NCBI RefSeq assembly: GCF_900108225.1
Contig: NZ_FNUZ01000001.1
Coordinates: 682,001-746,000 of the forward strand
From: Thalassococcus halodurans
GTDB taxonomy: Bacteria > Pseudomonadota > Alphaproteobacteria > Rhodobacterales > Rhodobacteraceae
DNA length: 64,000 bases
Direction: 5' to 3'
Shown in pieces: positions 24,375-33,288 of the stretch (its first letter is position 1; each line of letters starts with the position of its first letter). Made by a program: the position numbers and the translations under genes. The notes under the pieces were generated by a model that was not told where the DNA came from, searched no databases, and saw only the letters and a program-made list of their open reading frames with translations.

Positions 24375-25493
24375 ATGAGCAGAAAACTTAAGCATCGCTG
24401 GAGTATAAGTCATAATTACCTGACTGGCATCACCTTTGGAAAATGGTGTCAGTTGCTGGCCGAGAACCATTTTCAGATATCGCCCGCCTATCTTCATCGT
24501 GCTGCTGTGATTACCTTGGCCAGCCTGTCGAATTCAGCCTGCGCCGCAGTTGAGACTTTGCGTTTTGGTAAGGCGATCAAACAGGCGGAAAAGCCGAAAG
24601 CGCCCTTGTTTATTCTGGGGCATTGGCGCAGCGGCACGACCTTGCTTCACGAACTTCTGGCGCAGGACAGTGCGCAATTCCAGTTCCCCAATACCTATCA
24701 GGTCGTGAACCCCTACACATTTCTGACCACCGAAAATTTCACGACCCGCATGTTTCCTTGGCTGGTCCCTGAAAAAAGACCCATGGACAACATGGCGCTA
24801 AAGTTCACGTCACCCCAAGAAGACGAATTCGCGCCTTTGCTGATGACGCTGACGTCGCTGTATCTGGGCACCAGCTTTCCCCGACGCATGGAACACTATG
24901 ATCGCTACATGACGTTCCGCGATGTCGACCGGACCAAAGTCGAGGCGTGGAAAGCCGCCTTCGTGCAGTTCTGCAAGAAACTGTCCCTGAATGACGACCG
25001 AACTTTGCTGATCAAGTCGCCGCCGCACACGGCCCGCATCCGCACAATTCTGGAAATGTTCCCAGATGCACGGTTCGTCCATATCCACCGCGACCCGTAT
25101 CGGGTGTTCCAGTCGCAGCGGCATTTCTTTGATACGGCGGGGTGGTACACCTATCTGCAAAAACCCGACATTGACGCGATTGACGAAGGTATCCTGCAGC
25201 GACACGAGGTCATGTACGACGCCTTTTTCGAGGATCTTCCGTTGATCCCAGAAGACCGTTTCATCGATATCCGCTTTGATGATCTCGAGTCTGATCCGGT
25301 CAATGAAACCGGCAAAGTCTATGCGCGTTTGGGATTGGAAGGCTTTGCAAGGTTCAAGTCGGAACTGAGCCGCTATGTTGATGCGCTCAAAGGCTATCAG
25401 AAGAACAGTTTCACCGATCTCGATCCTGCCACCAAAGCGATTGTCGCAGATCGCTGGGCACGCAGCTTTGACCATGGAAACTACCCCAAATGA
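24375..25493 (+). CDS. PAPS-dependent sulfotransferase
   Basis: About 372 residues from the ATG at 24375; an in-frame GTG at 24360 is an alternative, and neither has a clear ribosome site. LGHWRSGTTLLHELL is the 5'-phosphosulfate loop and FVHIHRDPYRVFQS the 3'-phosphate-binding motif of the sulfotransferase family. The protein moves sulfate from PAPS to a hydroxyl, here probably on the cluster's product. Its last bases overlap the P450 start (ATGA), so the two are co-translated and divergent from the lipid-type operon. Confidence 0.85.
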   Translation: MSRKLKHRWSISHNYLTGITFGKWCQLLAENHFQISPAYLHRAAVITLASLSNSACAAVETLRFGKAIKQAEKPKAPLFILGHWRSGTTLLHELLAQDSAQFQFPNTYQVVNPYTFLTTENFTTRMFPWLVPEKRPMDNMALKFTSPQEDEFAPLLMTLTSLYLGTSFPRRMEHYDRYMTFRDVDRTKVEAWKAAFVQFCKKLSLNDDRTLLIKSPPHTARIRTILEMFPDARFVHIHRDPYRVFQSQRHFFDTAGWYTYLQKPDIDAIDEGILQRHEVMYDAFFEDLPLIPEDRFIDIRFDDLESDPVNETGKVYARLGLEGFARFKSELSRYVDALKGYQKNSFTDLDPATKAIVADRWARSFDHGNYPK

Positions 25494-26743
25494 CGCGTGC
25501 GCCCGGCCCTGAAGGCAGCATCCTTTGGGGATCGCTCTCTGATTTCAAAGCGGATTCTTTGGGGTTTCTGTCCGACGCTGTGCGCGATCACGGCGACATC
25601 GTGCGATTACGGTTTGGACCGATCACCGCCCATCTGATCAACCGGCCCGAATATGTCGATCATGTCCTGTCGCGGCAGGCCTCCAACTACGACAAAGCCA
25701 CCCGCAGCGCAGACCGGATCGCTGCCACAACAGGCAACAGCCTGCTTTCGGCCGATCAGGTCGCATGGAGCCGTCACAGGCAGCTGATCCAGCCAGCCTT
25801 TCAACCGTCCTGTTTTCAAAACATCGGACTTGTCATCGACGCATTGGTCGATCCCATGCTGGAACGATGGCAGCAGACTAAGGAAATCGATATCGTCGAC
25901 GAGATGATGCAGCTCGTCATCGCCATCGCGATCAAGACCCTGTTTTCGTCCGACATCGATCCAAAGAAAATCAACACCGCGCTTGAAACGCTATTGGCCG
26001 ACACGTGGCGCCGGATCGAAGCTTCTCTCGACGCATCGATGATTTCCCCGCGGCTGCACCGACCCGCATTCAAGAAAGCCGTGGGTAAGATTGACCAGAT
26101 CGTTTTCGATCTGATCCAGACCCGCCGCAGGTGTCAGGATCGCCCTGATGATGTGCTGTCCCGATTACTGGCTGCGCACGAAGCCGACGGCGAGATACAG
26201 CTGAACGACAAAGAGCTTCGCGATGCGACTGTCACGCTGTTGCTGGCCGGTCATGAAACCACGGCGAATGCCCTGTCATGGGCGTTCATCCACGCATCCA
26301 ACGGGTTCGAGACAGCCGAGCCTGCACATATCTTTTCCGAAGCGATCCGGCTTTATCCGTCAATCTGGATCATCGAGCGCCGCGTCATTCGCGACGACAT
26401 CATCGGAGGATACCATATTCCCCCTGGCAGCTCGGTTTTGATATCGCCTTACCTCTTGCACCGGCACTCAGATTTCTGGCCCGAACCTGACCGGTTTGAT
26501 CCATCGCGTTTCGTTGGGGATCAGCCACGCCTGCGCGATGGCTATCTGCCCTTCGGTCTTGGGCCACATCGTTGCGTCGGGCTTTATCTGGCCAATAAGA
26601 TTGCAGCCCATGTGATTGAACGCGTCTTCGCCCGCTTCAGGTTGCGCCTGCTGCCCGACCAACAGATTGGTACGACGCCCGGCATCACGTTGCGCCATAC
26701 GGGACCGGTCAAGATGGCGGTGGCCTGTCATAGCCCCGGCTGA
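25490..26743 (+). CDS. Cytochrome P450 with shortened J-helix region
   Basis: A 417-residue soluble P450 monooxygenase. The I-helix oxygen-binding motif is AGHETTANALSW, the K-helix ExxR is EAIR, and the heme loop is FGLGPHRCVG with Cys362 as thiolate ligand. Only about 20 residues lie between the I-helix motif and ExxR, against roughly 45-50 in similar enzymes, so helices J and J' are largely missing. All catalytic motifs remain, which argues against simple decay. It overlaps the sulfotransferase gene and probably hydroxylates the scaffold to be sulfated. No ferredoxin or reductase partner is adjacent. Confidence 0.85.
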   Translation: MTRAPGPEGSILWGSLSDFKADSLGFLSDAVRDHGDIVRLRFGPITAHLINRPEYVDHVLSRQASNYDKATRSADRIAATTGNSLLSADQVAWSRHRQLIQPAFQPSCFQNIGLVIDALVDPMLERWQQTKEIDIVDEMMQLVIAIAIKTLFSSDIDPKKINTALETLLADTWRRIEASLDASMISPRLHRPAFKKAVGKIDQIVFDLIQTRRRCQDRPDDVLSRLLAAHEADGEIQLNDKELRDATVTLLLAGHETTANALSWAFIHASNGFETAEPAHIFSEAIRLYPSIWIIERRVIRDDIIGGYHIPPGSSVLISPYLLHRHSDFWPEPDRFDPSRFVGDQPRLRDGYLPFGLGPHRCVGLYLANKIAAHVIERVFARFRLRLLPDQQIGTTPGITLRHTGPVKMAVACHSPG

Positions 26744-26908
26744 TTGCGGCCCGTTGTTTTGAGACGAATTGACACAAACTGCACCCACAGCCGCATCGAA
26801 GGCCCGTTGCCGCTGGTGTCGCAAAATCCTGTGCCCTACCCTCTGATTATTCGGACAAATTTGCAGGACGGAACGCGTTTCCCAGTCCTGCGGCAGGAGA
26901 ATACGTTT

Positions 26909-27406
26909 ATGTCCCAAGACCTTGTGGATGCCATCGCCGAGCAGGAACGCCGGCTTGTGCTGGATCATTTTGACGAAGATCTGGCCTTCACCCTCGGATG
27001 CGCGCTTCGCGAACACGCGACTGCCTCAGCGGCTCCTGTTTCGATCGAGATCAAGTCGGCAGCCCGCCGATACTTTTTCACCACACTGTCAGGCGCCACA
27101 CCTGAGAACGAAGATTGGGGCCGCCGAAAGGGTAATACGGTTCTGCGGACGTTCAAATCGTCGATGCGGGCAGGATTGGAATACGGTCTCGAAGGTCGCG
27201 AACAGTGGCCCGATGTGGGGCTGCCGTATAGCGATTTCGTCATCCACGGCGGCGGCTTTCCGATCACTGTAAAAGGTGTCGGCGTCATCGCGGCGATTGG
27301 TGTGTCCGGCCTGCCCTCGGTCGAAGATCATGAGATGTCCACCGCCATCCTTGCGGATCATCTCGGCCTGACAGGCATTGCCCTGCCCGAGGTACTGAAA
27401 ATCTGA
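26909..27406 (+). CDS. UPF0303/HbpS-like heme-degrading-domain protein
   Basis: The ATG at 26909 follows GGCAGGAGAATAC and gives 165 residues; the longer frame from 26744 has no support. The segments SIEIKSAARRYFFTTL and SDFVIHGGGFPITVKGVGVIAAIGVSGLPSVEDHEM are typical of the UPF0303 (GlcG/HbpS-like) fold, small proteins linked to heme or oxidative-stress handling in some bacteria. It lies 166 nt after the P450 on the same strand and may or may not belong to that cluster. Function is not established. Confidence 0.75.
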   Translation: MSQDLVDAIAEQERRLVLDHFDEDLAFTLGCALREHATASAAPVSIEIKSAARRYFFTTLSGATPENEDWGRRKGNTVLRTFKSSMRAGLEYGLEGREQWPDVGLPYSDFVIHGGGFPITVKGVGVIAAIGVSGLPSVEDHEMSTAILADHLGLTGIALPEVLKI

Positions 27407-27602
27407 ACAGATCGGCGGGATCGGGTGCTTCAAGCGTCCGACCTGAAATTCAGCTCTGATTTTCTGAAAAACATCGTCAGATCAACGCAACAGGCTAAAC
27501 GGGTAAACGCAAGGACAAGATTTTGGCCCCTCAACAACACGCCATAACCCATGACTGAAACGTCACATCCAACACGTGTTCATTTGTATGGGGGGATCAA
27601 GG

Positions 27603-27679
27603 TGGCGGACCGAGGAGGATTCGAACCCCCGACCCCTTGATTCGTAGTCAAGTACTCTATCCAGCTGAGCTATCGGTCC
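27603..27679 (-). tRNA. tRNA-Arg (anticodon ACG), CCA encoded
   Basis: On the minus strand the acceptor GGACCGA pairs with TCGGTCC, followed by G and an encoded CCA. The D-arm is GCTC-AGCTGGATA-GAGT, the anticodon arm CTTGA-CTACGAA-TCAAG with anticodon ACG, the variable loop GGGTC and the T-arm GGGGG-TTCGAAT-CCTCC (one mismatch-free wobble set). It is a complete 77-nt tRNA. No integrase or duplicated 3' end was seen beside it. Confidence 0.95.
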
Positions 27680-27765
27680 GTAGGGCGTGCATCTAACGGT
27701 GCCTGCGAAGGAGCGCAAGTCCCTATCCCAGAAAAATCCAATAATTTTTGCATGGCCCGACTTGG

Positions 27766-29148
27766 CTAGGCGACCGAGCCCATCGGCAGGCGGATTTCGA
27801 AGACGGTTCCTTCTGTCACGTCCTCATCCAGCATCAGAAGCCCGCCGTGCCCACGCGCCAGCTCGGCCACGATAGCAAGGCCAAGACCAGCCCCACCTTT
27901 GCGCACTCCGCCTTGGAACGGCTGGAACAGATGTTCTTTGGCTTTCGACGGTAAACCCGGACCTGTGTCGGACACGCGGATGACCCATCCGTTGTCGTCG
28001 GCGCGGCCTGACACCGAAATCTCACCCGGCTTTCCCGATCCGACGATGGCCTGCCGCGCGTTACGCACCAGATTCGATACCATGCGGTAAAGTTGTTCGG
28101 GGTCTGCGCGGACGGTCAGCGATGCAGGCACATCCGACGACAGTGACAGATCATGGTCACCGATGGCCAAGCGTTCGGCATCCAGCACATCCTCGACCAG
28201 TTGCGACAGGTTGAACAACGTCAGGGACGGTGCGGGCTCTTCGGCCTTACCAAAGGCCAAGGTGCTTTCGCACAGGTTCACCGCGCGGGTGATCGAGTTC
28301 ACCAGTTTCGGGGCCATGCGTTTGACCGACGGGTCTTCTGACATCTCGATCCGGTCGGTGAACAGCTGCGCCGATGTCAGAATGTTCCGCAAGTCATGGC
28401 TGACACGGGCAACGGCCCCGCCCAATTGCGCCAGACGTTCTTTCTGTTTCAGAGCCTGCGTCAGTTGCTGCTCCAACGATTGAAGCGCTGTTTCGGCCTC
28501 GCGCAGTTCACGGACCGAGGCGGTGGGCGTGATGATCCGGTGCGCGTCTTCCGGTGCGGCGGCATAGCGTTGCATCTGATGCACGACGCCCTTGATCGGC
28601 TTCACCAGCAAACGACGCACTGCAAAGAACAACAGCGTAGCCGTCACGACGGAAATCACGGCCGATAGCCACAGAATGCGCAATCCGTAGTCGATCATCG
28701 CGGCGCGCAGTTCGGCGGTCAGCATCGTGACCTCGATCAACAGGCCTGCATCGCGCAAAGGGTTGCCGATGACGCGAATGACACGCGGTTCTGTATCAAT
28801 CAGGCGGACCATCGCATCGCGGATCAGAACCGCTGCGCTGGCGTCACGTAGATCAAAGGTTTTGTGCACCTGCCCCGGCATGGGGGCAGACAGAACAAGC
28901 TGCCGTGCCTCGTCCCGTCGCAGCACCACGTTGAAAACGCCCGCGTTCAACAGCAGCTCTTCTTCCAGATCGGCGTCGATCATGTCGTCGGCCAAAAGCG
29001 CCAGCGACGCGATCTGGGCGCGCTCCAGATGGCCCAGCAAATAATCCTCTCGGAAACGGGCGATAGACGGCACGAAGATCAGCACTTCTGCCAACATGAC
29101 AAAAAGCACCGTCAGTACCAGAAATCGGCCGGAAAGAGAGTTCAACAT
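27766..29148 (-). CDS. Membrane sensor histidine kinase
   Basis: A 460-residue protein with one membrane span at 8-28, a periplasmic sensor of about 125 residues, a second span near 155-177, a HAMP-like linker and a kinase core. The H-box is RVSHDLRN with His251. The N-box NLVRNARQAIV, G1 DTGPGLP and G2 GGAGLGLAIVAELARGHGG complete the ATPase domain. No response regulator is adjacent, so it is an orphan in this window. It follows the FAD oxidoreductase gene by 21 nt on the same strand, and the signal is unknown. Confidence 0.85.
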   Translation of the reverse strand: MLNSLSGRFLVLTVLFVMLAEVLIFVPSIARFREDYLLGHLERAQIASLALLADDMIDADLEEELLLNAGVFNVVLRRDEARQLVLSAPMPGQVHKTFDLRDASAAVLIRDAMVRLIDTEPRVIRVIGNPLRDAGLLIEVTMLTAELRAAMIDYGLRILWLSAVISVVTATLLFFAVRRLLVKPIKGVVHQMQRYAAAPEDAHRIITPTASVRELREAETALQSLEQQLTQALKQKERLAQLGGAVARVSHDLRNILTSAQLFTDRIEMSEDPSVKRMAPKLVNSITRAVNLCESTLAFGKAEEPAPSLTLFNLSQLVEDVLDAERLAIGDHDLSLSSDVPASLTVRADPEQLYRMVSNLVRNARQAIVGSGKPGEISVSGRADDNGWVIRVSDTGPGLPSKAKEHLFQPFQGGVRKGGAGLGLAIVAELARGHGGLLMLDEDVTEGTVFEIRLPMGSVA

Positions 29149-29169
29149 CAGGGCCTTTACGTCAGAACC

Positions 29170-30588
29170 TTAGGGCAACCAGCGTTGGACCAGTCGTACC
29201 ACACGCTTAACCATCGGGCTTTCAAAGAGTTTCGGTGAAAAATAGGTACCCGCAGCGCGTTTGTTAAGCTCTCCGTAGGTGGGATACGGAGAAACCATGC
29301 TGGTGATGGCGCGCATCTTCAAATTATTGGCCAATGCAAAGGCCCAAAAATTGATGTGCTCGCCCGCTTGATGGCCTGCAATCGACGCGCCAACGGGGCG
29401 GCCTTTGTGGATCATCACCTTGATCAGGCCCTTGGTGTGGCGTTCGGCCTGTGCGCGGTCGTTGTGGTTATAGTGGAACCGCACGACGTCCAGCGCATCG
29501 CCGTGTTTTTCTTTGGCCTGCGCTTCGGTCAGACCAACCTGCGCCAGTTCCGGATCGGTGTAGGTGGCCCAAGGGATGTGGTCGGTTTTGGCCTTGGCGG
29601 GCAGACCGAACATGGCGGATTGCACCACGACGCCCGCGTGATAGCCCGCAACATGGGTGAACTGCAGGCCACCAGCCACATCGCCGATGGCATAGACCTT
29701 GGAATTTGTCGTCTTCAGCTTGTCATCGACCTTGATGCCTGTGCGGGTGGTTTCGATCCCCGCCTTCTCCAGATCGAGTGACGCGGTATTCGCCTTGCGC
29801 CCGACAGCGACCAACAGATGGGTGCCTTTGAAGACACGGCCTTCCTTGGTTTCGACCTCAATCGCGCCTTCAGCACCGCGGATTTCCGAGGCCGTGGCAT
29901 CCTCAACAATCTCCAACCCTTCGGACCGCAGATTATCCAGTACGACCGCAGCCATTTCCGGATCGTCCTTGCCCAGTGCCTTGGCCCCTTCCAGAACCGT
30001 CACCTTGGACCCGAGCCGCAAATGCGCCTGCGCCATCTCCATACCGATGGGGCCGCCGCCGATCACGATCAGTTCTTTCGGCAATTCGCGCAGGTCCCAC
30101 AGGGATTCGTTTGTCAGGTAAGGCACGCTGTCCAACCCCGGAATGGGCGGCACAAACGGGGACGACCCTGTCGCAATCACAATCCGGCGGGCCGTGATAA
30201 TGTGATCGCCCGCCTGCACCTCGGTATCCGAGATAAAGCGCCCTTCTTCTTGAATCACGCGCACGCCAAAGCCTTCAAAGCGTTCGACACTATCCATCGG
30301 CGCGATGGCATCAATGACCGACTGCACATGATCCTTGGCCGCCGCATAATCGACCTGCGGTTCCACAGGAGTGATTCCGTATTGGCCAGCGGTCCGCATC
30401 GCGTGGGCCGTTTTAGCCGACTGGATTAGCGCCTTGGACGGGACACAGCCGTAGTTCAGGCAATCGCCGCCCATCTTATGGCGTTCCAGAAGCACCACAT
30501 CCGCGCCCATCTGCGCCGCGCCCGCCGCAACAGACAAACCGCCCGATCCGGCACCGATAATCAGCAGGTCACATGAAATCCGGTCCAT
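29170..30588 (-). CDS. Pyridine nucleotide-disulfide oxidoreductase, mercuric-reductase/Lpd-like
   Basis: A 472-residue flavoprotein of the dihydrolipoamide dehydrogenase and mercuric reductase group. IGAGSGGLSVAAG binds FAD, GGDCLNYGCVPSKALI carries the redox-active Cys pair, VIGGGPIGMEMAQ binds NAD(P)H and VYAIGDVAGG the flavin again. The C-terminal dyad normally written HPTxxE reads SPYPTYGE, so the active-site histidine of true Lpd is replaced. It is therefore not a standard pyruvate-complex E3. It pairs with a TVP38-type membrane protein 3 nt upstream, a recurrent neighbourhood. Substrate unknown. Confidence 0.82.
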   Translation of the reverse strand: MDRISCDLLIIGAGSGGLSVAAGAAQMGADVVLLERHKMGGDCLNYGCVPSKALIQSAKTAHAMRTAGQYGITPVEPQVDYAAAKDHVQSVIDAIAPMDSVERFEGFGVRVIQEEGRFISDTEVQAGDHIITARRIVIATGSSPFVPPIPGLDSVPYLTNESLWDLRELPKELIVIGGGPIGMEMAQAHLRLGSKVTVLEGAKALGKDDPEMAAVVLDNLRSEGLEIVEDATASEIRGAEGAIEVETKEGRVFKGTHLLVAVGRKANTASLDLEKAGIETTRTGIKVDDKLKTTNSKVYAIGDVAGGLQFTHVAGYHAGVVVQSAMFGLPAKAKTDHIPWATYTDPELAQVGLTEAQAKEKHGDALDVVRFHYNHNDRAQAERHTKGLIKVMIHKGRPVGASIAGHQAGEHINFWAFALANNLKMRAITSMVSPYPTYGELNKRAAGTYFSPKLFESPMVKRVVRLVQRWLP

Positions 30589-30591
30589 ATC

Positions 30592-31368
30592 TTACAGCCC
30601 CTTTTTGCCACGAAGGGCCTTGAGAATCATGGGTAGCGCGGCAAGCGCCGCCAGACCCAGTATCGGGAACAACACATGAGGTTCGAAAATGATCCCGAGA
30701 TTCGGCGTTTCACCGCGGGCAAAGACCTCGCCCAGCCCTGCGCCGACCGATGTGTAGACCACCGTGCCGGGGATAATGCCCAGAAATGTCGTGACCGCGT
30801 AACGCCACAGCGGCACGCCCACAAAGGCAGGCACCAGATTCGCCACAAAGAACGGCACAGCAGGCACCAGACGGATCAGGAACAGCATGGACCATTCGTT
30901 TTCATTGATCCCCTGCTTGATCTTGTGAATCACCCCGTCGCTGGCCTCCATTCTCGCGGCCAGCTTTTCACCAAGCCCCCAACGCGCCGCCTGAAAGATC
31001 GCGATTGCGCCCAAAGTGGCGGCTGTAATGTTGAACAATGCCCCCGGAAACGTCGCGAACAGAAAGCCGCCTGTCAGCGTCGCCACCGTCGCGCCCGGCA
31101 GGGAAAACGCCACAATCGCAACGTAGATGAGTATGAAAACAAGGACCGTCAGCACATAGTTCGCATCGCGGAACGCCAGCAGCGCCTCGCGGTTTTCGCG
31201 CAATGTATCAAAGGTCAGATAATCGCCCAGCGTAGCATATCCTATCGCGGCCACCGCCAGAATGATCGCCAAAGGCAGGTAACGCATCACGCCTTTGGGT
31301 GCAGCGGCGGATTGTTCACTGGACTGTTTCACTGGCACGGCTTTCTGTTTTGGATAGACTTCGGTCAT
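30592..31368 (-). CDS. TVP38/TMEM64 (DedA-like) membrane protein
   Basis: I start at the ATG at 31368, preceded by GCAGGACAT, giving 258 residues. A polar N-terminus precedes about six hydrophobic segments. The motif FxxxGxxxxNLVPAFVGVPLW and the stretch SLPGATVATLTGGFLFATFPGALFN are SNARE-associated/DedA-family signatures. These proteins are thought to act in lipid scrambling or membrane homeostasis. It is translated just before the flavin oxidoreductase, suggesting a shared function in membrane redox chemistry. Confidence 0.82.
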   Translation of the reverse strand: MTEVYPKQKAVPVKQSSEQSAAAPKGVMRYLPLAIILAVAAIGYATLGDYLTFDTLRENREALLAFRDANYVLTVLVFILIYVAIVAFSLPGATVATLTGGFLFATFPGALFNITAATLGAIAIFQAARWGLGEKLAARMEASDGVIHKIKQGINENEWSMLFLIRLVPAVPFFVANLVPAFVGVPLWRYAVTTFLGIIPGTVVYTSVGAGLGEVFARGETPNLGIIFEPHVLFPILGLAALAALPMILKALRGKKGL

Positions 31369-31548
31369 TGCGGATGTCCTGCGTTGTGTGCCACAGACAT
31401 GCGCATTGAACCAAGTTTGCGACAGGCTTCTCACAACCCGTTGAAGTCAGGTGACAGAAACGGCGGGAATCCTTGGGTTTCATGTCACCTTTGAAACATA
31501 AAACCCGCATTTCGGGTCGAAATGTTGCAACAAGTGGCATTTCCACGT

Positions 31549-31577
31549 TTGACTCGGGCGGAAACACCCCCTATAGC
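31549..31577 (+). promoter_or_regulatory. sigma70-type promoter for rpmH
   Basis: TTGACT at 31549-31554 and TATAGC at 31572-31577 are separated by 17 nt, near consensus for a housekeeping promoter. The rpmH ATG lies about 70 nt downstream. This fits strong expression of a ribosomal protein and RNase P operon. Confidence 0.75.
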
Positions 31578-31644
31578 GCGGGCTTCATAGGATACACGGC
31601 CCCTCGAATTCCATCGTCCGGGCCCAACAAACGGAGACGGAGCG

Positions 31645-31782
31645 ATGTCGAAACGCACTTTTCAACCTTCGAACCTCGTGCGGAAACGCCGCCACGGCTT
31701 CCGCGCACGCATGGCGACTAAAGCAGGCCGCAAGATTCTGAATGCCCGCCGCGCACGTGGTCGCAAGAGCCTGAGCGCGTAA
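31645..31782 (+). CDS. rpmH: 50S ribosomal protein L34
   Basis: A 45-residue basic protein starting [20 protein letters not shown], an unmistakable L34, one residue longer than the common form because of an extra Ser. The ribosome site GGAGACGGAGCG precedes the ATG. It is followed by rnpA and yidD, the conserved order near the origin region in many bacteria. A strong promoter lies upstream and a hairpin follows in the gap to rnpA. Confidence 0.97.
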
Positions 31783-31809
31783 GCTTTTTCAGGCGATCGA
31801 AGAATTGGC

Positions 31810-31850
31810 ACCGCCGAGGGCCCCTGTATAGGGAACACGCCTTCGGCGGT
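31810..31850 (+). terminator. Attenuator-like hairpin between rpmH and rnpA
   Basis: ACCGCCGA pairs with TCGGCGGT, extended by GGC/GCC across a G-T mismatch, and is followed by TTTTG. Partial termination here would keep L34 expression above that of rnpA, a common arrangement. Confidence 0.65.
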
Positions 31851-31888
31851 TTTGCCGTTTCTGGGGCACGGACTTTGTGGAAACCTTC

Positions 31889-32224
31889 ATGGAAACACTG
31901 ACCAAACGCGCCGATTTTCTGAAAGCTGCCCGCGCCAAGCGTCAGGGCACCGCTGGCATGTTGGTTCAGGCCCGCAAGCGTGAAGATGACGGCGACGGGA
32001 TTCGCGTGGGCTTTACCTGTTCCAAGAAGGTCGGCAATGCCGTGGCCCGTAACCGCGCCAAACGCCGCCTGCGCGAAGCGGCGCGCGCGGTTCTGCCCGC
32101 AAAGGGCGTCGCGGGTTATGATTACGTGCTGATCGGCAAGGCCGGTGCCACCGCCGAACGCGAATTCGAAGCGCTGAAGGGCGATCTGGCCTATGCGCTG
32201 AAAAAGCTGCACGCAGGCAAATGA
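31889..32224 (+). CDS. rnpA: Ribonuclease P protein component
   Basis: From the ATG at 31889 the protein has 111 residues; an in-frame GTG at 31877 would add four. [15 protein letters not shown] near the start and the signature [26 protein letters not shown] identify RnpA, the protein that helps the RNase P RNA bind precursor tRNA and cleave 5' leaders. It ends ATGA into yidD. The tRNA-like Y-RNA units elsewhere in this window would be potential RNase P substrates. Confidence 0.96.
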   Translation: METLTKRADFLKAARAKRQGTAGMLVQARKREDDGDGIRVGFTCSKKVGNAVARNRAKRRLREAARAVLPAKGVAGYDYVLIGKAGATAEREFEALKGDLAYALKKLHAGK

Positions 32225-32454
32225 CCCTCGGCGCGCGCATCTTTTCCCTTCCGGTTAAGGCCTACCGCCTGATCTTTTCCCCGTGGGTCGGCCACAACTG
32301 CCGCTACCAGCCCACCTGTTCGGCCTACGCCTTGGAAGCTTTGGAAAAACACGGTGCAATCAAGGGCGGCTGGCTTGCCGCACGACGCATCCTACGCTGC
32401 CATCCTTGGGGCAAAAGCGGCTATGATCCTGTGCCCGCCCGCAAAGACGATTGA
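32221..32454 (+). CDS. yidD: Membrane protein insertion efficiency factor YidD
   Basis: A 77-residue protein with the conserved core [20 protein letters not shown], then [13 protein letters not shown] and a [13 protein letters not shown] ending. YidD associates with the inner membrane near YidC and modestly aids insertion. The start overlaps rnpA by 4 nt. In many genomes yidC follows directly; here three unrelated genes intervene. Confidence 0.95.
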   Translation: MTLGARIFSLPVKAYRLIFSPWVGHNCRYQPTCSAYALEALEKHGAIKGGWLAARRILRCHPWGKSGYDPVPARKDD

Positions 32455-32514
32455 TCAACTGATTTCGTTCTGTGCCGTTTGTTGGTTAGACTGGACCAAA
32501 CACAGGATGACCGA

Positions 32515-33243
32515 ATGAAACCAGCCAGCCTGATCGCCAGCCTAGCCGCGGTTTTCTGCGCCACGCCGTCCCATGCGGACGACGTCGCCTTTGTCGAGGC
32601 GAACATCCTGTCGATCTTTTACCACGAGCTTGGCCATGCGCTGATCGATACCGAAAACCTGCCGATCTTCGGCCGCGAAGAAGACGCTGCCGATATCTTT
32701 TCGATCTTCTTTATCGACGCAACCTTCAAAGAAGACGCCGCCATCGCGGTTGCCGCCGATGCCGCGCTCGGGTTTCGCGCAGAGGCCCGCGAAAACGGCG
32801 GTGATGTCGCGTGGTGGGGCCTGCACAGCGCCGATCAACAGCGATTCTACACAACCGTCTGCGTCTTCTACGGCGCCAACCCCGACGAACGCGGCCACCT
32901 GATCAAACAATTCAACCTGCCTGAAGAACGGGTCGAATCCTGTCCTTCGGAATATGATCAGGCAAACCACAGCTGGGGACACGTTCTGGATGTGCTGAGC
33001 ATTGATGAACCATCCGACACGTTGGTCTACAGTGGCGATCGTGGGGATGATGCGTCGCTCACCGAACAGATCATCGCTGAAGAAGTCGATTTTCTGAACG
33101 AATACTACGCCCTATCGCACACCGTCACGGTCAGCATCGAAGACTGCGACGAGGCGAACGCCTTTTACGAACCCGAAGACCGCACGATCATCATGTGCTC
33201 GGAATTCGAAGGCTACCTCTTTGACCTCGCGGAAAAGCGATAA
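32515..33243 (+). CDS. DUF4344 secreted putative metallopeptidase
   Basis: The ATG at 32515 after CAGGATGACCGA gives 242 residues with a signal peptide (MKPASLIASLAAVFCATPSHA). IFYHELGHALID is a zinc-binding HExxH motif and the following GREEDAADIFS provides the expected third acidic ligand; DUF4344 proteins share this layout. Two cysteines near the C-terminus (EDCDEAN and MCSEFEG) may form a disulfide. Peptidase activity is inferred from the motif only. It sits between yidD and ttcA. Confidence 0.78.
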   Translation: MKPASLIASLAAVFCATPSHADDVAFVEANILSIFYHELGHALIDTENLPIFGREEDAADIFSIFFIDATFKEDAAIAVAADAALGFRAEARENGGDVAWWGLHSADQQRFYTTVCVFYGANPDERGHLIKQFNLPEERVESCPSEYDQANHSWGHVLDVLSIDEPSDTLVYSGDRGDDASLTEQIIAEEVDFLNEYYALSHTVTVSIEDCDEANAFYEPEDRTIIMCSEFEGYLFDLAEKR

Positions 33244-33288
33244 CCTATGGCCCTTGCCCCAACGCCAAAGCGGACGTAAAGCAGCCCC

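Noticed and set aside
27407-27602. Integration site or mobile element next to tRNA-Arg
   Set aside because: No integrase, direct repeat of the tRNA 3' end or transposase fragment is seen; the gap holds no recognisable feature.
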